Source of the DNA: Paucibacter sp. KBW04
GTDB lineage: Bacteria > Pseudomonadota > Gammaproteobacteria > Burkholderiales > Burkholderiaceae_C
Assembly (NCBI RefSeq): GCF_003852425.1
Contig: NZ_QAJN01000001.1
Span: forward strand, 371,013-435,012
Direction: 5' to 3'
Length of the DNA stretch: 64,000 nt
Shown here piece by piece: positions 53,296 to 62,661 of this stretch. Positions within the stretch are counted from its first letter, which is position 1. Each line of letters opens with the position of its first letter. The position numbers were made by a program, and so were the translations under genes. A model generated the notes under the pieces. It worked only from the letters and a program-made list of their open reading frames with translations, was not told where the DNA came from and made no database searches.

Positions 53296-53473
53296 CGTGT
53301 GGCGGGCGGGGAACAGGAGAGCGGGGGCGGGCGAAAAAGATCGGACATTGTCCGTGTAAACCCTAGGTTGAACGTGTCCATGGGATAAGCTGCAAGCCCA
53401 TTTGCCGTGTGGGCTGAGCGTCAGCCGGCCACGGCCTACTTTTCCGCTGATCTCAAATCCTGGATTCTCTCTG

Positions 53474-54991
53474 ATGCTTCTTGATGCGAAGAACCGTGTG
53501 CAAAACGAGCGCCTGCGCCAGCGCCTGATGTCGGCCCGAGAAGCCGCCGACCTGATCCCCGCGGGTGCCAATGTGGGCATGAGCGGTTTCACCGGGGCGG
53601 GCTACCCCAAGCTGATCCCGCAAGCCCTGGCCGCCCGAATCTCGGAAGAGAACGCCGCCGGCCGGCCCTTCCGCATCGGCCTGTGGACGGGCGCTTCCAC
53701 CGCGCCCGAGCTGGACGGTGCTCTGGCCCGCGTCAACGGGGTGGAGATGCGCCTGCCCTATCAGTCCGACCCGACCAGTCGCAAGCTGATCAATGCCGGT
53801 CAGATGGAGTACACCGATATTCACCTGAGCCATGTGGCCCAGTACGTCTGGTTCGGCTTTCTGGGCAAGCTGGATGTGGCGGTGATCGAGGTGGCGGGCA
53901 TCCTGCCCGATGGGCGACTGGTGCCGTCCACCTCGGTGGGCAATAACAAAACCTGGCTGGAGCAGGCCGACAAGATCATTCTGGAGGTCAACAGCCTGCA
54001 GAACCCCGGCCTGGAGGGCATGCACGACATTTATTACGGCACCCAGCTGCCGCCCAAGCGCGTACCCATCCCCTTGGTGCAGGTCAGCGACCATATCGGC
54101 GAGCCCTATCTGCACTGCGATCTGAACAAGGTCATCGCGGTGGTGGAGACGCACCAGCCCGATCGCAACAGCGCTTTTGCCGAGCCCGACGCGGTCTCGC
54201 AGGCGATTGCCGGTCATCTGATCGAGTTCTTGCAAAACGAGGTCAAGCTGGGCCGCCTGGGCCCGGATCTGCTGCCCCTGCAGTCCGGCGTTGGCAATAT
54301 CGCCAACGCGGTGCTGGCAGGGCTGGACCAAGGCCCTTTTGAGAATCTGACCGCCTTTACCGAAGTCTTGCAGGACGGCATGCTGCATATGCTCAAGTCT
54401 GGCAAGCTGGCCTATGCCTCGGCCACCGCGCTGTCGCTGAGCCCGGCGGCGGCGGAGATGTTTGAGCGCGAGATCGAGTTCTTCCGTCAGCGCATCGTCT
54501 TGCGCCCACAGGAGATCAGCAATCACCCCGAGCTGATCCGTCGCCTGGGCCTGATCGCGATGAACGCCATGATTGAGGCCGATATCTACGGCAACGTCAA
54601 CTCCACCCATGTGATGGGCAGCAGCATCATGAACGGCATCGGCGGCTCGGGCGACTTTGCCCGCAACGCTTATATGTCCATCTTCATGACGCCTTCCACC
54701 GCCAAGGGCGGCGCCATCTCCTGCATCGTGCCCATGGTCTCGCATGTGGACCATACCGAGCATGATGTGCAGATCATCGTCACCGAGCGCGGTCTGGCGG
54801 ACTTGCGCGGTCTCTCGCCCAAGGAGCGCGCCAAGCTGGTGATCGAAAAATGTGCCCACCCCGACTTCCAGCCCGCGCTGCGCGACTATGTGCGGCGCGC
54901 GGCCGAGGGCGCACCCGGCCAGCACACCCCGCATCTGCTGGACCAGGCCTTCAGCTGGCACACCCGCTATCTGCGTGATGGCCGCATGTAA
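53474..54991 (+). CDS. Acetyl-CoA hydrolase/transferase family, succinate CoA transferase-like
   Basis: A 505-aa class I CoA transferase that resembles succinyl-CoA:acetate CoA-transferase (AarC/YgfH group). Landmarks are GMSGFTGAGYPKLIPQALA near the start, the LLPLQSGVGNIANAVLAGL block and GNVNSTHVMGSSIMNGIGG, with SGDFARNAYMSIFM after it. It would interconvert acetyl-CoA and succinyl-CoA. The ATG at 53474 gives MLLDAKNRVQNERLR, as in relatives. It is divergent from the radical SAM gene. Confidence 0.9.
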   Translation: MLLDAKNRVQNERLRQRLMSAREAADLIPAGANVGMSGFTGAGYPKLIPQALAARISEENAAGRPFRIGLWTGASTAPELDGALARVNGVEMRLPYQSDPTSRKLINAGQMEYTDIHLSHVAQYVWFGFLGKLDVAVIEVAGILPDGRLVPSTSVGNNKTWLEQADKIILEVNSLQNPGLEGMHDIYYGTQLPPKRVPIPLVQVSDHIGEPYLHCDLNKVIAVVETHQPDRNSAFAEPDAVSQAIAGHLIEFLQNEVKLGRLGPDLLPLQSGVGNIANAVLAGLDQGPFENLTAFTEVLQDGMLHMLKSGKLAYASATALSLSPAAAEMFEREIEFFRQRIVLRPQEISNHPELIRRLGLIAMNAMIEADIYGNVNSTHVMGSSIMNGIGGSGDFARNAYMSIFMTPSTAKGGAISCIVPMVSHVDHTEHDVQIIVTERGLADLRGLSPKERAKLVIEKCAHPDFQPALRDYVRRAAEGAPGQHTPHLLDQAFSWHTRYLRDGRM

Positions 54992-55021
54992 GTTGCGTCA
55001 TTTGCCTATCCCCGCACCGCC

Positions 55022-55966
55022 ATGATCGTTCGTGACCGCCCCTCCGGCCTGCGCCTGTTTCTGATCGTGCGCGGCTCCATCCTGCGCCAGATTCGCGGCG
55101 CTCTGTGCGCCAACATCCTGGTGGCGGTGGCGGTGACCTTGTCACATGGGGCCTTGTTCAGCCAGAAGATCACGCTGACCACGATTCCCTTCACCCTGAT
55201 CGGCCTGCCCCTGGCCATCTTCCTGGGCTTTCGCAACACCGCGTCTTATGACCGTTACTGGGAGGCGCGCAAGCTCTGGGGGGAACTGCTCTTGCGCAGC
55301 CGCAATCTGGCCCGCCAGGTGCTGAGCCTGGTGGAGGGCGAGGGGCCGGTGCGCTGGGGTCTGGGGCCCGCCGATGTGCGGGTGCGCATGGTGCAGCGCA
55401 GCCTGGCTTTTGTGCAGGCACTGAAGCATCAGCTGCGCGGCACGCAAGACCTCAAGGGCGAGGTGCAGGCCTGGCTGCAGGCGGCCGAATGGCAAGACCT
55501 GGCACGCCAGCCCAACAAAGCCGCGGCCTTGATGATGAAGATGGGCGAGGATTTGCAGCTGTGCCGACGCGAGGGAAGGCTGGACAGCGTGTTGACGGCG
55601 CAGATCGACAACACCTTGTCGGCCCTGACCGCGGCGGCCGCCTCTTGCGAGCGCATCAAAAGCTCGCCCCTGCCTTTCTCCTACACCTTGCTGCTGCACC
55701 GCACGGCTTACCTCTACTGTTTTTTGCTGCCCTTCGGCCTGGTGGACAGCATCGGCTTCATGACGCCTTTTGTCGTCGCCATCGTGGCCTACACCTTCTT
55801 CGGTCTGGACGCCCTGGGCGATGAGATTGAGGAACCCTTTGGCCTCTTGCCCAATGATCTGCCCCTGGACGCCATCTGCCGCACGATAGAGATAGACCTG
55901 CGCACGGCCTTGGGTGACCCGGCACCACCGGCGCCGCTGCAGCCGGTGGACTTCTGCCTGATGTAG
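55022..55966 (+). CDS. Bestrophin family chloride-channel-like protein
   Basis: A 314-aa inner-membrane protein of the bacterial bestrophin (UPF0187/YneE) family, which form pentameric ion channels. Key stretches are LPLAIFLGFRNTASYDRYWE near residue 60-80, with ARKLWGELLLRSRNLARQ, and GLDALGDEIEEPFGLLPNDL near the C-terminus. It starts 30 bases after the CoA transferase. The conducted ion is unknown; bacterial members can be cation-selective. Confidence 0.92.
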   Translation: MIVRDRPSGLRLFLIVRGSILRQIRGALCANILVAVAVTLSHGALFSQKITLTTIPFTLIGLPLAIFLGFRNTASYDRYWEARKLWGELLLRSRNLARQVLSLVEGEGPVRWGLGPADVRVRMVQRSLAFVQALKHQLRGTQDLKGEVQAWLQAAEWQDLARQPNKAAALMMKMGEDLQLCRREGRLDSVLTAQIDNTLSALTAAAASCERIKSSPLPFSYTLLLHRTAYLYCFLLPFGLVDSIGFMTPFVVAIVAYTFFGLDALGDEIEEPFGLLPNDLPLDAICRTIEIDLRTALGDPAPPAPLQPVDFCLM

Positions 55967-56007
55967 TGATCGCCGAGCTGGCGGGGGCCGGCTCCTAAAA
56001 TGCGGCC

Positions 56008-56727
56008 ATGACTTCTTCTTCCTATGCCATGGGCTTGCAGCCCCGTTGCTTTGCCCTGGTTCCGGCCGCGGGTGTGGGCGCTCGTTCGGGCGCCAGCATG
56101 CCCAAGCAATACGTCAGCCTGGCCGGCAAGGCCATGATGGCCCATACCTTGGCGGCCCTGGCCCAGGTGCCGCAACTGGCCGCAACCCTGGTCGTGCTGT
56201 CGCCGCAGGACGATCAGTTCGAGGCCGCCGTGCCCGAGTTCCAGGGCGAGCGCGCCTGGGTGGCACGGGTGGGGGGAGAGAGCCGCGCCGCCAGCGTGGC
56301 CCAGGGCCTGGACGAGTTGCTGGCGCGCGGCGCCCAAGCCCATGACTGGGTGCTGGTGCATGACGCGGCGCGCTGCCTGCTGCGCCCCGAGTGGGTGCAG
56401 CGCCTGATCGAGGCCTGCTGGGAGGATGAGGTGGGCGGCTTGCTGGCGCTGCCGGTGGCCGACACCCTCAAGTCCTCGCTTTGCGGGCGGGTGCAGGCCA
56501 CGGTGGACCGGCGCGAGAAATGGGCGGCCCAGACGCCGCAGATGTTCCGCCTCGGGCTGTTGCGCCCGGCCCTGGCGCAGTTGGGCGAGGCCATCACCGA
56601 TGAGGCCAGCGCCGTCGAAGCCCTGGGTCATGCGCCCTTGCTGGTCGAGAGCCCGATGGAGAACTTCAAGGTCACCTGGCCCTCAGACTTCGCCATGGCC
56701 GAGGCCTTGCTCAAGAGCCGCGTTTGA
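56008..56727 (+). CDS. ispD: 2-C-methyl-D-erythritol 4-phosphate cytidylyltransferase
   Basis: A 239-aa enzyme of the non-mevalonate isoprenoid pathway. It has the nucleotide-binding VPAAGVGARSGASMPKQYV, VHDAARCLL and DTLKSS-like ADTLKSSLCG blocks, and the C-terminal IKVTWPSDF-like NFKVTWPSDFAMAEALL. The usual partner ispF does not follow; instead the last 17 bases overlap the end of a convergent PEP-CTERM gene. The start is 41 bases after the bestrophin stop, so they may be cotranscribed. Confidence 0.95.
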   Translation: MTSSSYAMGLQPRCFALVPAAGVGARSGASMPKQYVSLAGKAMMAHTLAALAQVPQLAATLVVLSPQDDQFEAAVPEFQGERAWVARVGGESRAASVAQGLDELLARGAQAHDWVLVHDAARCLLRPEWVQRLIEACWEDEVGGLLALPVADTLKSSLCGRVQATVDRREKWAAQTPQMFRLGLLRPALAQLGEAITDEASAVEALGHAPLLVESPMENFKVTWPSDFAMAEALLKSRV

Positions 56728-57475
56728 GCTTGCCTGCTCGCATTGCCAGCAAGCTCAGCAAGCCCAGGCTGAGCAAGACATAGCTGGCGGGCTCGGGCAC
56801 GCTATTGACCACGTCCAGCCCGATCTTGATGCCGCCGTAGCCAATGCTGCTGAAGCCGCTGCTGGCGTAGTTATAGGCCTTGCCATTGAGGGCAAAGTAC
56901 TGGACGCCGCCAAACAGGGGCGGATCGACGGGGCTATGGGCCACGGCGACCATGCTGCCGTCGGCAGCGATATAGGCGGACTGGCCATTCAAGGTTGCGG
57001 TGGCATAGCTCCCCGCGTTCGGGTCCATATTCATGCTGAAGGGGCTGATCATGCCGACGGAGTAGCCCGCCAGCCCTCTTGTGGCCGTGCTGTGGACCTT
57101 GAGATAGGCGAGCTCGAAATCAACAAAGCCATAGCCTTGAGAGTACAAGGCCAGGCCGAGCGAGAAGCTGGGGTGGTCTGGGTTGCTGGTGTCGGTGCTG
57201 AAGATGATGTCGCTGGCGGCCGGCGCCAGCTTGGTGTCGCCGGCAAAGGGGCCGGGGTAGTAGGGGTAGCCGTTCAGGTGCGGCTCGGTGAAGTCCAGGG
57301 TCAGATCGCCCAAGGTGCAAGTGCCCTGGCTGATGATGCTGGCCAGGCTGGCGCCATTGACGCAGACGCCGGTGGCGTGGGCCTGGCCGCTCAGAGCGCT
57401 CAGCCCCACGAGCGCACCAGCGAGACCGATGGCCGCCAGGCGGTTGCGGGGGGAAGAATGGACAGGGGTGGGCAT
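56711..57475 (-). CDS. PEP-CTERM sorting domain protein
   Basis: A 254-aa exported protein with a signal peptide ending SGQAHATG. Two cysteines (GVCVNG and GTCTLG) near the mature N-terminus may pair. The body is rich in Ser, Tyr and Gly. The C-terminal signal is VNSVPEPASYVLLSLGLLS followed by AMRAGKLKRGS. The 3' end overlaps ispD by 17 bases. It lies 63 bases downstream of the next PEP-CTERM gene on the same strand, separated by a hairpin. The function is unknown. Confidence 0.88.
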   Translation of the reverse strand: MPTPVHSSPRNRLAAIGLAGALVGLSALSGQAHATGVCVNGASLASIISQGTCTLGDLTLDFTEPHLNGYPYYPGPFAGDTKLAPAASDIIFSTDTSNPDHPSFSLGLALYSQGYGFVDFELAYLKVHSTATRGLAGYSVGMISPFSMNMDPNAGSYATATLNGQSAYIAADGSMVAVAHSPVDPPLFGGVQYFALNGKAYNYASSGFSSIGYGGIKIGLDVVNSVPEPASYVLLSLGLLSLLAMRAGKLKRGS

Positions 57476-57500
57476 AGGGAACTCCGGTGAGGCGTAAGGC

Positions 57501-57520
57501 TGCCCGCCAAGGCGGGCAGT
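57501..57520 (-). terminator. Hairpin between two PEP-CTERM genes
   Basis: CTGCCCGCC (57501-57509) and GGCGGGCAG (57512-57520) form a 9-bp stem with a two-base gap. There is no T run, so it may stabilise RNA or attenuate instead of terminating. Confidence 0.4.
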
Positions 57521-57538
57521 GTGTGGCGTGATGCGCGC

Positions 57539-58615
57539 TCAATCCCGGCGGCGGCGCGAGCTGATAAAGCCCAATGCGCCCAGGCCGGCCAAGAGCAGGG
57601 CGGCGCTGGCGGGCTCGGGCACCGGTGGCGGGTTGAAGCCGCCGCCGTTATTGCCGAAGTCCCAGTTGGTGTTGGGGTCGTCCACCGTCGTGGCATTGAA
57701 CACATTGCCGTAGAGCGCGCTGACCGAGCCCAGGCCGGCCTGCTCGGCGCCGGACTCCAGCGTGGCGCCCAGGGGTAACTCGATGGTGCTGATGCGGCCG
57801 GTGTTGAAGAAGTCGGCGCTGCCGTTGTTATAGCTGTTGACGTATTGGTAGGCGTTCAGACTGAAGGCCGTGCCGTACTGGAATAGCAGCTTTTTGTACT
57901 GGGTGGTGGCACCCGTCCAAGAGGCGTCACCGCTATAGCTGCCGACCGAGAAGGAGCTTTGATAGTTCACCCCGGCCAGGTCGGTGAAGCTGCTACTGAT
58001 CTGGGCCGAGGCCGAGCCCGAGCTGCCGATATTGGGGTCCAGGGCGGGCGGGAAATTGCCGTCCATGGTGAAGGCCACCAGGATGGCGCCATAGCTGCCC
58101 TTGGCCCGGTTGGCTGTGGGTGCGATATAGAACTGCTGGCTCCAGCCGGCTTGCGAATAGGCGCTGACGCTGGTGCTGGGTGCGTTGGCGACCGGGCTGC
58201 CGTTGACGTCCACCACGCTGCTGCTGATCTGGGTGCGCAGCTTGAGTTTGAAGGTCTCTGCCTGGCCGGAGTAGGCGAAGCCGTACTGGCCTGAATCGGT
58301 AATGACGTCGTAGATCGGGTCCAGGCCGCTGGGGCCGGTGGGGATGCTGTAGTTGACCGAGGCCACGCCGGTGCTGAGTTGGCCCAGGCCGCTGTAGTTG
58401 TAGCGGTAGTCGCTGGCTCCGTTGAGGGTGAAGTTGCCGCTGCCCAGCATGGGGCTGGTGAAGTTGGTGTAGGTGTAGCCCGAGACCTGGGCGTAGGAAG
58501 AAAAGCTCAAGGCCGGCCCGGCCTGGGCTTGCGTGGCCAGGCCCAGCAGGGACAGGCAGAGGGGCAGCCAAGGCGACTTGGCGAGGGGGAGTTTGCGAAG
58601 GCTTGTGCGCGACAT
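57539..58615 (-). CDS. PEP-CTERM sorting domain protein
   Basis: A 358-aa exported protein. The signal peptide ends TQAQAGPA. The mature part is rich in Ser, Tyr, Asn and Gly, with no recognised domain and no cysteine. The C-terminus has PPPVPEPASAALLLAGLGAL followed by GFISSRRRRD, a textbook exosortase signal. The promoter region has the shared motif pair. The gene lies downstream of the kinase gene on the same strand, but a 147-base gap with its own motif suggests separate control. Confidence 0.88.
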   Translation of the reverse strand: MSRTSLRKLPLAKSPWLPLCLSLLGLATQAQAGPALSFSSYAQVSGYTYTNFTSPMLGSGNFTLNGASDYRYNYSGLGQLSTGVASVNYSIPTGPSGLDPIYDVITDSGQYGFAYSGQAETFKLKLRTQISSSVVDVNGSPVANAPSTSVSAYSQAGWSQQFYIAPTANRAKGSYGAILVAFTMDGNFPPALDPNIGSSGSASAQISSSFTDLAGVNYQSSFSVGSYSGDASWTGATTQYKKLLFQYGTAFSLNAYQYVNSYNNGSADFFNTGRISTIELPLGATLESGAEQAGLGSVSALYGNVFNATTVDDPNTNWDFGNNGGGFNPPPVPEPASAALLLAGLGALGFISSRRRRD

Positions 58616-58703
58616 GAAAAGCTCCTATCGATGAATGGCAGGGGCCCTGCTCTGCCGCCGATTTAGTGGCGTGCAGCAGGGCTTGCTTGTCAGACGGCAA
58701 AAG

Positions 58704-58756
58704 CCAGGCTCAGGGGACGTGCGCTTGGCGCCGCCCCTCATTCAAGTTAGGGATCG
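58704..58756 (-). promoter_or_regulatory. Shared upstream motif pair of a PEP-CTERM gene (copy 2)
   Basis: On the minus strand CGATCCCTAACTTGAA (58756-58741), a 26-base gap, then CCTGAGCCTGG (58714-58704). The blocks agree with copy 1 at 14 of 16 and 10 of 11 positions. Confidence 0.45.
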
Positions 58757-58762
58757 CTTGAT

Positions 58763-61684
58763 TCAGGGGAGCCCCAAGCGCTGCTGGAGCTGGGCCAGTG
58801 CTTGGCCGTAGTAGGGCGACAGGCCTTGCTGGCTCTGCAAGGCCTCGCGGGCCTGCGAGAGCAGGCTTTGGGCCTGCGCCCTTTGGCCAGCGGCCAGGGC
58901 GCAAAGCCCGGCCTTGGCGCGCCAATCGGCCAGGCCGGGGTGGAGGGGCGAAAGCTCGCCGCTGACGCGCTCCAACTGCGCCAACATCAGGGGCAGACCT
59001 TGGGCCGGCTGCCGGTTCAGGCACAGCGCCGCGCCGCGCAGCAGGCGGCGGTCCTGCATCACCAGATCATCGGACTTGGGGTCCTCGGCCGGCAGCAGTT
59101 GCAAGGCTTGTGCGGCCTCGCCCCGGGCCAGGGCAAGGTGGGCGCCGGCCAGCTGGATTTGCTGGGCCGGGCCTTGCGGGGGGTGCTCGCTGCCACGCAC
59201 GGCTTGCAGGGGAGGGACGCGGCTCAGCAGGGCTTGGGCCTCATCAAAACGCGCCTGCATGCGCAGGTTCTCGGCCGCGGCCACATAGCCGTCCGCCAGC
59301 CAAGGCGAGTCGGCGCCGACCACGGCTTGCCCCTGGCTCAAGGCCTGAGCCAGCAGGCGGGTCGCCAGTGCATGCTGGCCGGTGTGGGCAGCCGCCTGGC
59401 CTAGATTGAGCTGGATCATGTAGCGGCCCCAGGCCTGCTCGACCTGCGCTTGGGTGATCTTGGCCGAGGCCTCCAGCAAGGCGTAGGCGCGCGGCATTTC
59501 GCCGCCCTCCAGCAACAGGCTGCCCAGCTGATAGTCCAGATTGGCCAGGGTCAGGCTGGGCGGGGAGCGCGGCTCGCGATCGAACAGCTTGCGCAGGTCC
59601 TCGATGCCTTGCTTGGCCTGGGCATAGGGCATCTGCCGCGTCACATAAAGCCATTTGAGGGAGTTGGCCTCCAGGCGGGCGGCGGCCAGATCGTTGGCGC
59701 CGCCCAGGGCGCGCTGGCTTTGCAGGGCCGCTTCCAGCAGGGGTTTGGCCTCGGGCCAGCGGTGGCGGTTGATCAGCGAGAACACCAGGTCGGCGCGGAT
59801 GCCAAAGCTGCTGGCGGCGCGGCCGCCGGGGTCTTCGGACTGGCTTTGCAAGAGTGCAATGGCCTGCTTGTAGAGCGGCAAGGCCTGATCGAATTGGTTG
59901 TTGAGATAGTTCAGGCGGTTGGCCTGCAGGCGCAGCAGCTCGGCCTGCAGGGCGGGCGCGGCCTGGGGCTGGCCTTGCAGCTGAGCCTGCGCTTGGTCGA
60001 GTTCGACTTTCGCTTCGCCGTCCTTGCCCTGGGCCAGCAGGCTGCGGGCGGCCAATAGACGAGCTTGCAGGGCTTGCTTGGGGCTGGCACCGGGCTGGGC
60101 CAGCAAGGCGCGGGCCTGGGTCAGGCCTTCTTGCAATTGCTCGGCATCGAGCAGGGCGTGGATCAACAGCAGCTGAGCCTGGGCTTGATCCTGCATGGGC
60201 GCAGCCATGCCCGCCAGCGTCTGGCGCTGCAGCAAGGCGTGTTGGGCGGCGAGCTGGGGGCTGGCCATGTCCAGAAAGATATCGCCCACCACCCCGTGCA
60301 GCTCCGCACGCAAGCCGGGTTCGCTGGCGAATTTTTGTTCGATCAAGCCGGCACCGCGTTCCAGCAGGGCCTGGGCGGGCAGGGCGCGCAGCTCGGTCTT
60401 GGCCGGGTTGTCGCGGGCATTGATGCGGAAGATGTCCAGCAAAAAATCCTTCACCACCCCGGTGCGGCGGGCTGCCTCCTCGGCGCGCTGGGCCTGGGTG
60501 TGGGCCATCCAGGTGCTGGCGCTGAGGGCGGCCAGGGCCAGCGCCGTCAGGCCAAATCCCCAGGCATGGCGTTGCACTCGTTTGCGCAGGCTGTAGAGCC
60601 GGCTGCTGCCCATGGCGGCCAGGGGCATGCGGTCCAGATAGCGCTGCACATCGTCGGCCAGGGCGTCGGCGCTGCCATAGCGCTGCTGGGGCTGTTCGGC
60701 CAAGGCCTTGCTGAGCAAGGCGTCCAGCTCACCCCGCAGCGCCGCTGAGCAGGCCGCCGGTTTGCCCAGCTGGCGTGCGCGCTGGCTGGCCAGCGGCGCC
60801 GGGCCTCGACCGGCTTGGCCGCTGCTCAGGCTCGCTGGCGCGCTGTCCCAGGGCAGGCCGCCGATCAGCAGTTGGTAGAGCAGCAGGCCCAGTGAGTAAA
60901 TATCGCAGGCCACGCTCAGCGCTGCGCCCTGCAATTGCTCGGGCGCGGCATAGGCGGGGGTCAGGCCTTGCCTCATCTGCGTCTGCACGCTCAGAGGGCC
61001 GATCAGGCGGGCGATGCCGAAGTCCAGCAAAAAGGGCTGGGCCTGGGCCGTGACCAGCACATTGGAGGGTTTGAGATCCCCGTGAACCACCAGGCGACCA
61101 TGGGCGTGGGCGACGGCCCGCACCACCACCAGAAAGAGCCGCAGGATCTCGGCCTGGCCCAGGGCCTGCTCGTGGCAAAAGCGGTCAATGGCAAGCCCTT
61201 CTACATATTGCATGGCCAGGTAAGGCCGCCCCTGGGCATCGCGGCCGGCGTCGTAGAGGCGGGCGATATGGGCATGCTCCAGGCGCGCTGCAATCTCGCA
61301 TTCATGGGCCAGGCGGGCGTCCAGCGTGGGCTCCCAACTCAGGCGCGGCAGCTTCAGGGCCAGCTGGCGTTGGTAGGCGCCGTCGGCCCGCTCCGCCAGC
61401 CAGACAACGCCCATGCCGCCCCTGCCCAGTTCGCGCAAAAGCCGGTAGGGGCCGACGCGCTCGCCCGGCCGATCGGGGCGCCCCTCTTGCAAGGGGGCCA
61501 GCGAGGGCAGGGAGTCCAGGGTTTGCTTCGGATGGTCGTGCTCGGCCAGCAGGCGACGCAGGGTCTCGCGCCAGCGCTCTTGGCCCGCGTCCAGCCGCGC
61601 CAGCCAGGGCTCACGCTCGGTGGCGGGCAGGTCCAGGGCCTGATCCAGCAACTGGCTTAGGCTGACGAGGTCACTGGCTTGCAT
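58763..61684 (-). CDS. Membrane serine/threonine protein kinase with TPR-rich ectodomain
   Basis: A 973-aa Hanks-type kinase. The Gly-rich loop is LGRGGMGVVWLAERA (86-100), with catalytic Lys111, HGDLKPSN (201-208, HGD in place of HRD) and DFG (221-223), so it should be active. A transmembrane helix lies near 375-395, followed by about 570 residues of TPR-like helical repeats, probably periplasmic. It sits between two PEP-CTERM genes and 146 bases downstream of a third; the ECF-type sigma factor gene is further upstream, all leftward. The signal and substrates are unknown. Confidence 0.9.
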   Translation of the reverse strand: MQASDLVSLSQLLDQALDLPATEREPWLARLDAGQERWRETLRRLLAEHDHPKQTLDSLPSLAPLQEGRPDRPGERVGPYRLLRELGRGGMGVVWLAERADGAYQRQLALKLPRLSWEPTLDARLAHECEIAARLEHAHIARLYDAGRDAQGRPYLAMQYVEGLAIDRFCHEQALGQAEILRLFLVVVRAVAHAHGRLVVHGDLKPSNVLVTAQAQPFLLDFGIARLIGPLSVQTQMRQGLTPAYAAPEQLQGAALSVACDIYSLGLLLYQLLIGGLPWDSAPASLSSGQAGRGPAPLASQRARQLGKPAACSAALRGELDALLSKALAEQPQQRYGSADALADDVQRYLDRMPLAAMGSSRLYSLRKRVQRHAWGFGLTALALAALSASTWMAHTQAQRAEEAARRTGVVKDFLLDIFRINARDNPAKTELRALPAQALLERGAGLIEQKFASEPGLRAELHGVVGDIFLDMASPQLAAQHALLQRQTLAGMAAPMQDQAQAQLLLIHALLDAEQLQEGLTQARALLAQPGASPKQALQARLLAARSLLAQGKDGEAKVELDQAQAQLQGQPQAAPALQAELLRLQANRLNYLNNQFDQALPLYKQAIALLQSQSEDPGGRAASSFGIRADLVFSLINRHRWPEAKPLLEAALQSQRALGGANDLAAARLEANSLKWLYVTRQMPYAQAKQGIEDLRKLFDREPRSPPSLTLANLDYQLGSLLLEGGEMPRAYALLEASAKITQAQVEQAWGRYMIQLNLGQAAAHTGQHALATRLLAQALSQGQAVVGADSPWLADGYVAAAENLRMQARFDEAQALLSRVPPLQAVRGSEHPPQGPAQQIQLAGAHLALARGEAAQALQLLPAEDPKSDDLVMQDRRLLRGAALCLNRQPAQGLPLMLAQLERVSGELSPLHPGLADWRAKAGLCALAAGQRAQAQSLLSQAREALQSQQGLSPYYGQALAQLQQRLGLP

Positions 61685-61830
61685 GGCGAGTCTGGACGCA
61701 TGTGTACGCAGCTTTCAAGCTCAGACCGATGGCCCCGAGCCCGGGCCATGGTAGCCAAAGCTGCTGGGTTTGCGGGCGCTCAAGCCCCGATGAACCGCGC
61801 CCACCCCTAGCTTGATCGTGCCGCCTCGGC

Positions 61831-62580
61831 TCAGGCTGGCTGGCGGGTCTTGCGCAGCCGGGTCAGGCAGAGCAGGCCCAGGGCCAGCAAACCCGCGCTG
61901 GCGGGCTCGGGCACGGCGTTGACGCTCACGATCAGATTGTCCATGGCCCAGGATTCATCGGACAGAGGCTGTATGCCCTGGCCCTCGATCAAGAAGCTGA
62001 AGGTGGCGGTCGATGCGCTGTGGGCGATGTGCATGAAGCGTGGGTCGGCCGCCAGGTTGTAGGCACTGTCGGTGTAAAAGCCGCCGGGGCCGCCAAAGCC
62101 CAGGTCCTGATGGCGGGCCAACTCCACGCCCGGGGGCGGGACATAGCTCTGGACCTGGTTGGGGTCGGCATTGGCAAAGGACTCGCGAAACAGGGTCTGG
62201 CCGTCCAAGGTGATGTGGAGGTAGTCGCCACTGGGGAAGCTGCCGCTTCCGTCCAAGGAGTCGATGGCGGCGAACAGAAAGCCAAGATTCAACTCGGTAT
62301 GGTTGGGCAGGCCTTGCAGCGTCAGGGTGACGGTGTTGCCGGTGGCGCTGCGCAGAAAGCTGCCGCCGAATTGATAGCCCACCGGCCCCAGGCCGGCGAA
62401 GCCTTGCACGCCGGTAAGCGCGGCATCGCTGCCCGGATTGATCTGGCTGGGCAGGCTGGCGCCGTCGAAATTGCTGCTGAAGACCACCGTCTGCGCCGGG
62501 CTGGCGTTGGCAAACAGCAGGCTGGTGAGCAGCAGCGAGAGTGAGGCCAAGCGCGTGGCCTTGGGGGTGGTGTTCTGCAT
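61831..62580 (-). CDS. PEP-CTERM sorting domain protein
   Basis: A 249-aa exported protein with a signal peptide ending ASPAQTV. The body resembles a carbohydrate-binding or lectin-like beta sandwich (VVFSSNFDGASLPSQIN; WAMDNLIVSV), as in many PEP-CTERM proteins. The sorting signal is NAVPEPASAGLLALGLLCL with the basic tail RLRKTRQPA. It lies 81 bases downstream of the sigma factor gene and upstream of the kinase, all on the same strand, so it may be cotranscribed with both. Confidence 0.88.
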   Translation of the reverse strand: MQNTTPKATRLASLSLLLTSLLFANASPAQTVVFSSNFDGASLPSQINPGSDAALTGVQGFAGLGPVGYQFGGSFLRSATGNTVTLTLQGLPNHTELNLGFLFAAIDSLDGSGSFPSGDYLHITLDGQTLFRESFANADPNQVQSYVPPPGVELARHQDLGFGGPGGFYTDSAYNLAADPRFMHIAHSASTATFSFLIEGQGIQPLSDESWAMDNLIVSVNAVPEPASAGLLALGLLCLTRLRKTRQPA

Positions 62581-62661
62581 GGCGGATCTCCTTGTACGAG
62601 ATCAGACGCAGACGGCGAGCCAAACAGGACAAATCGATTTCAGTCGGAAGACAAGCCCCCC

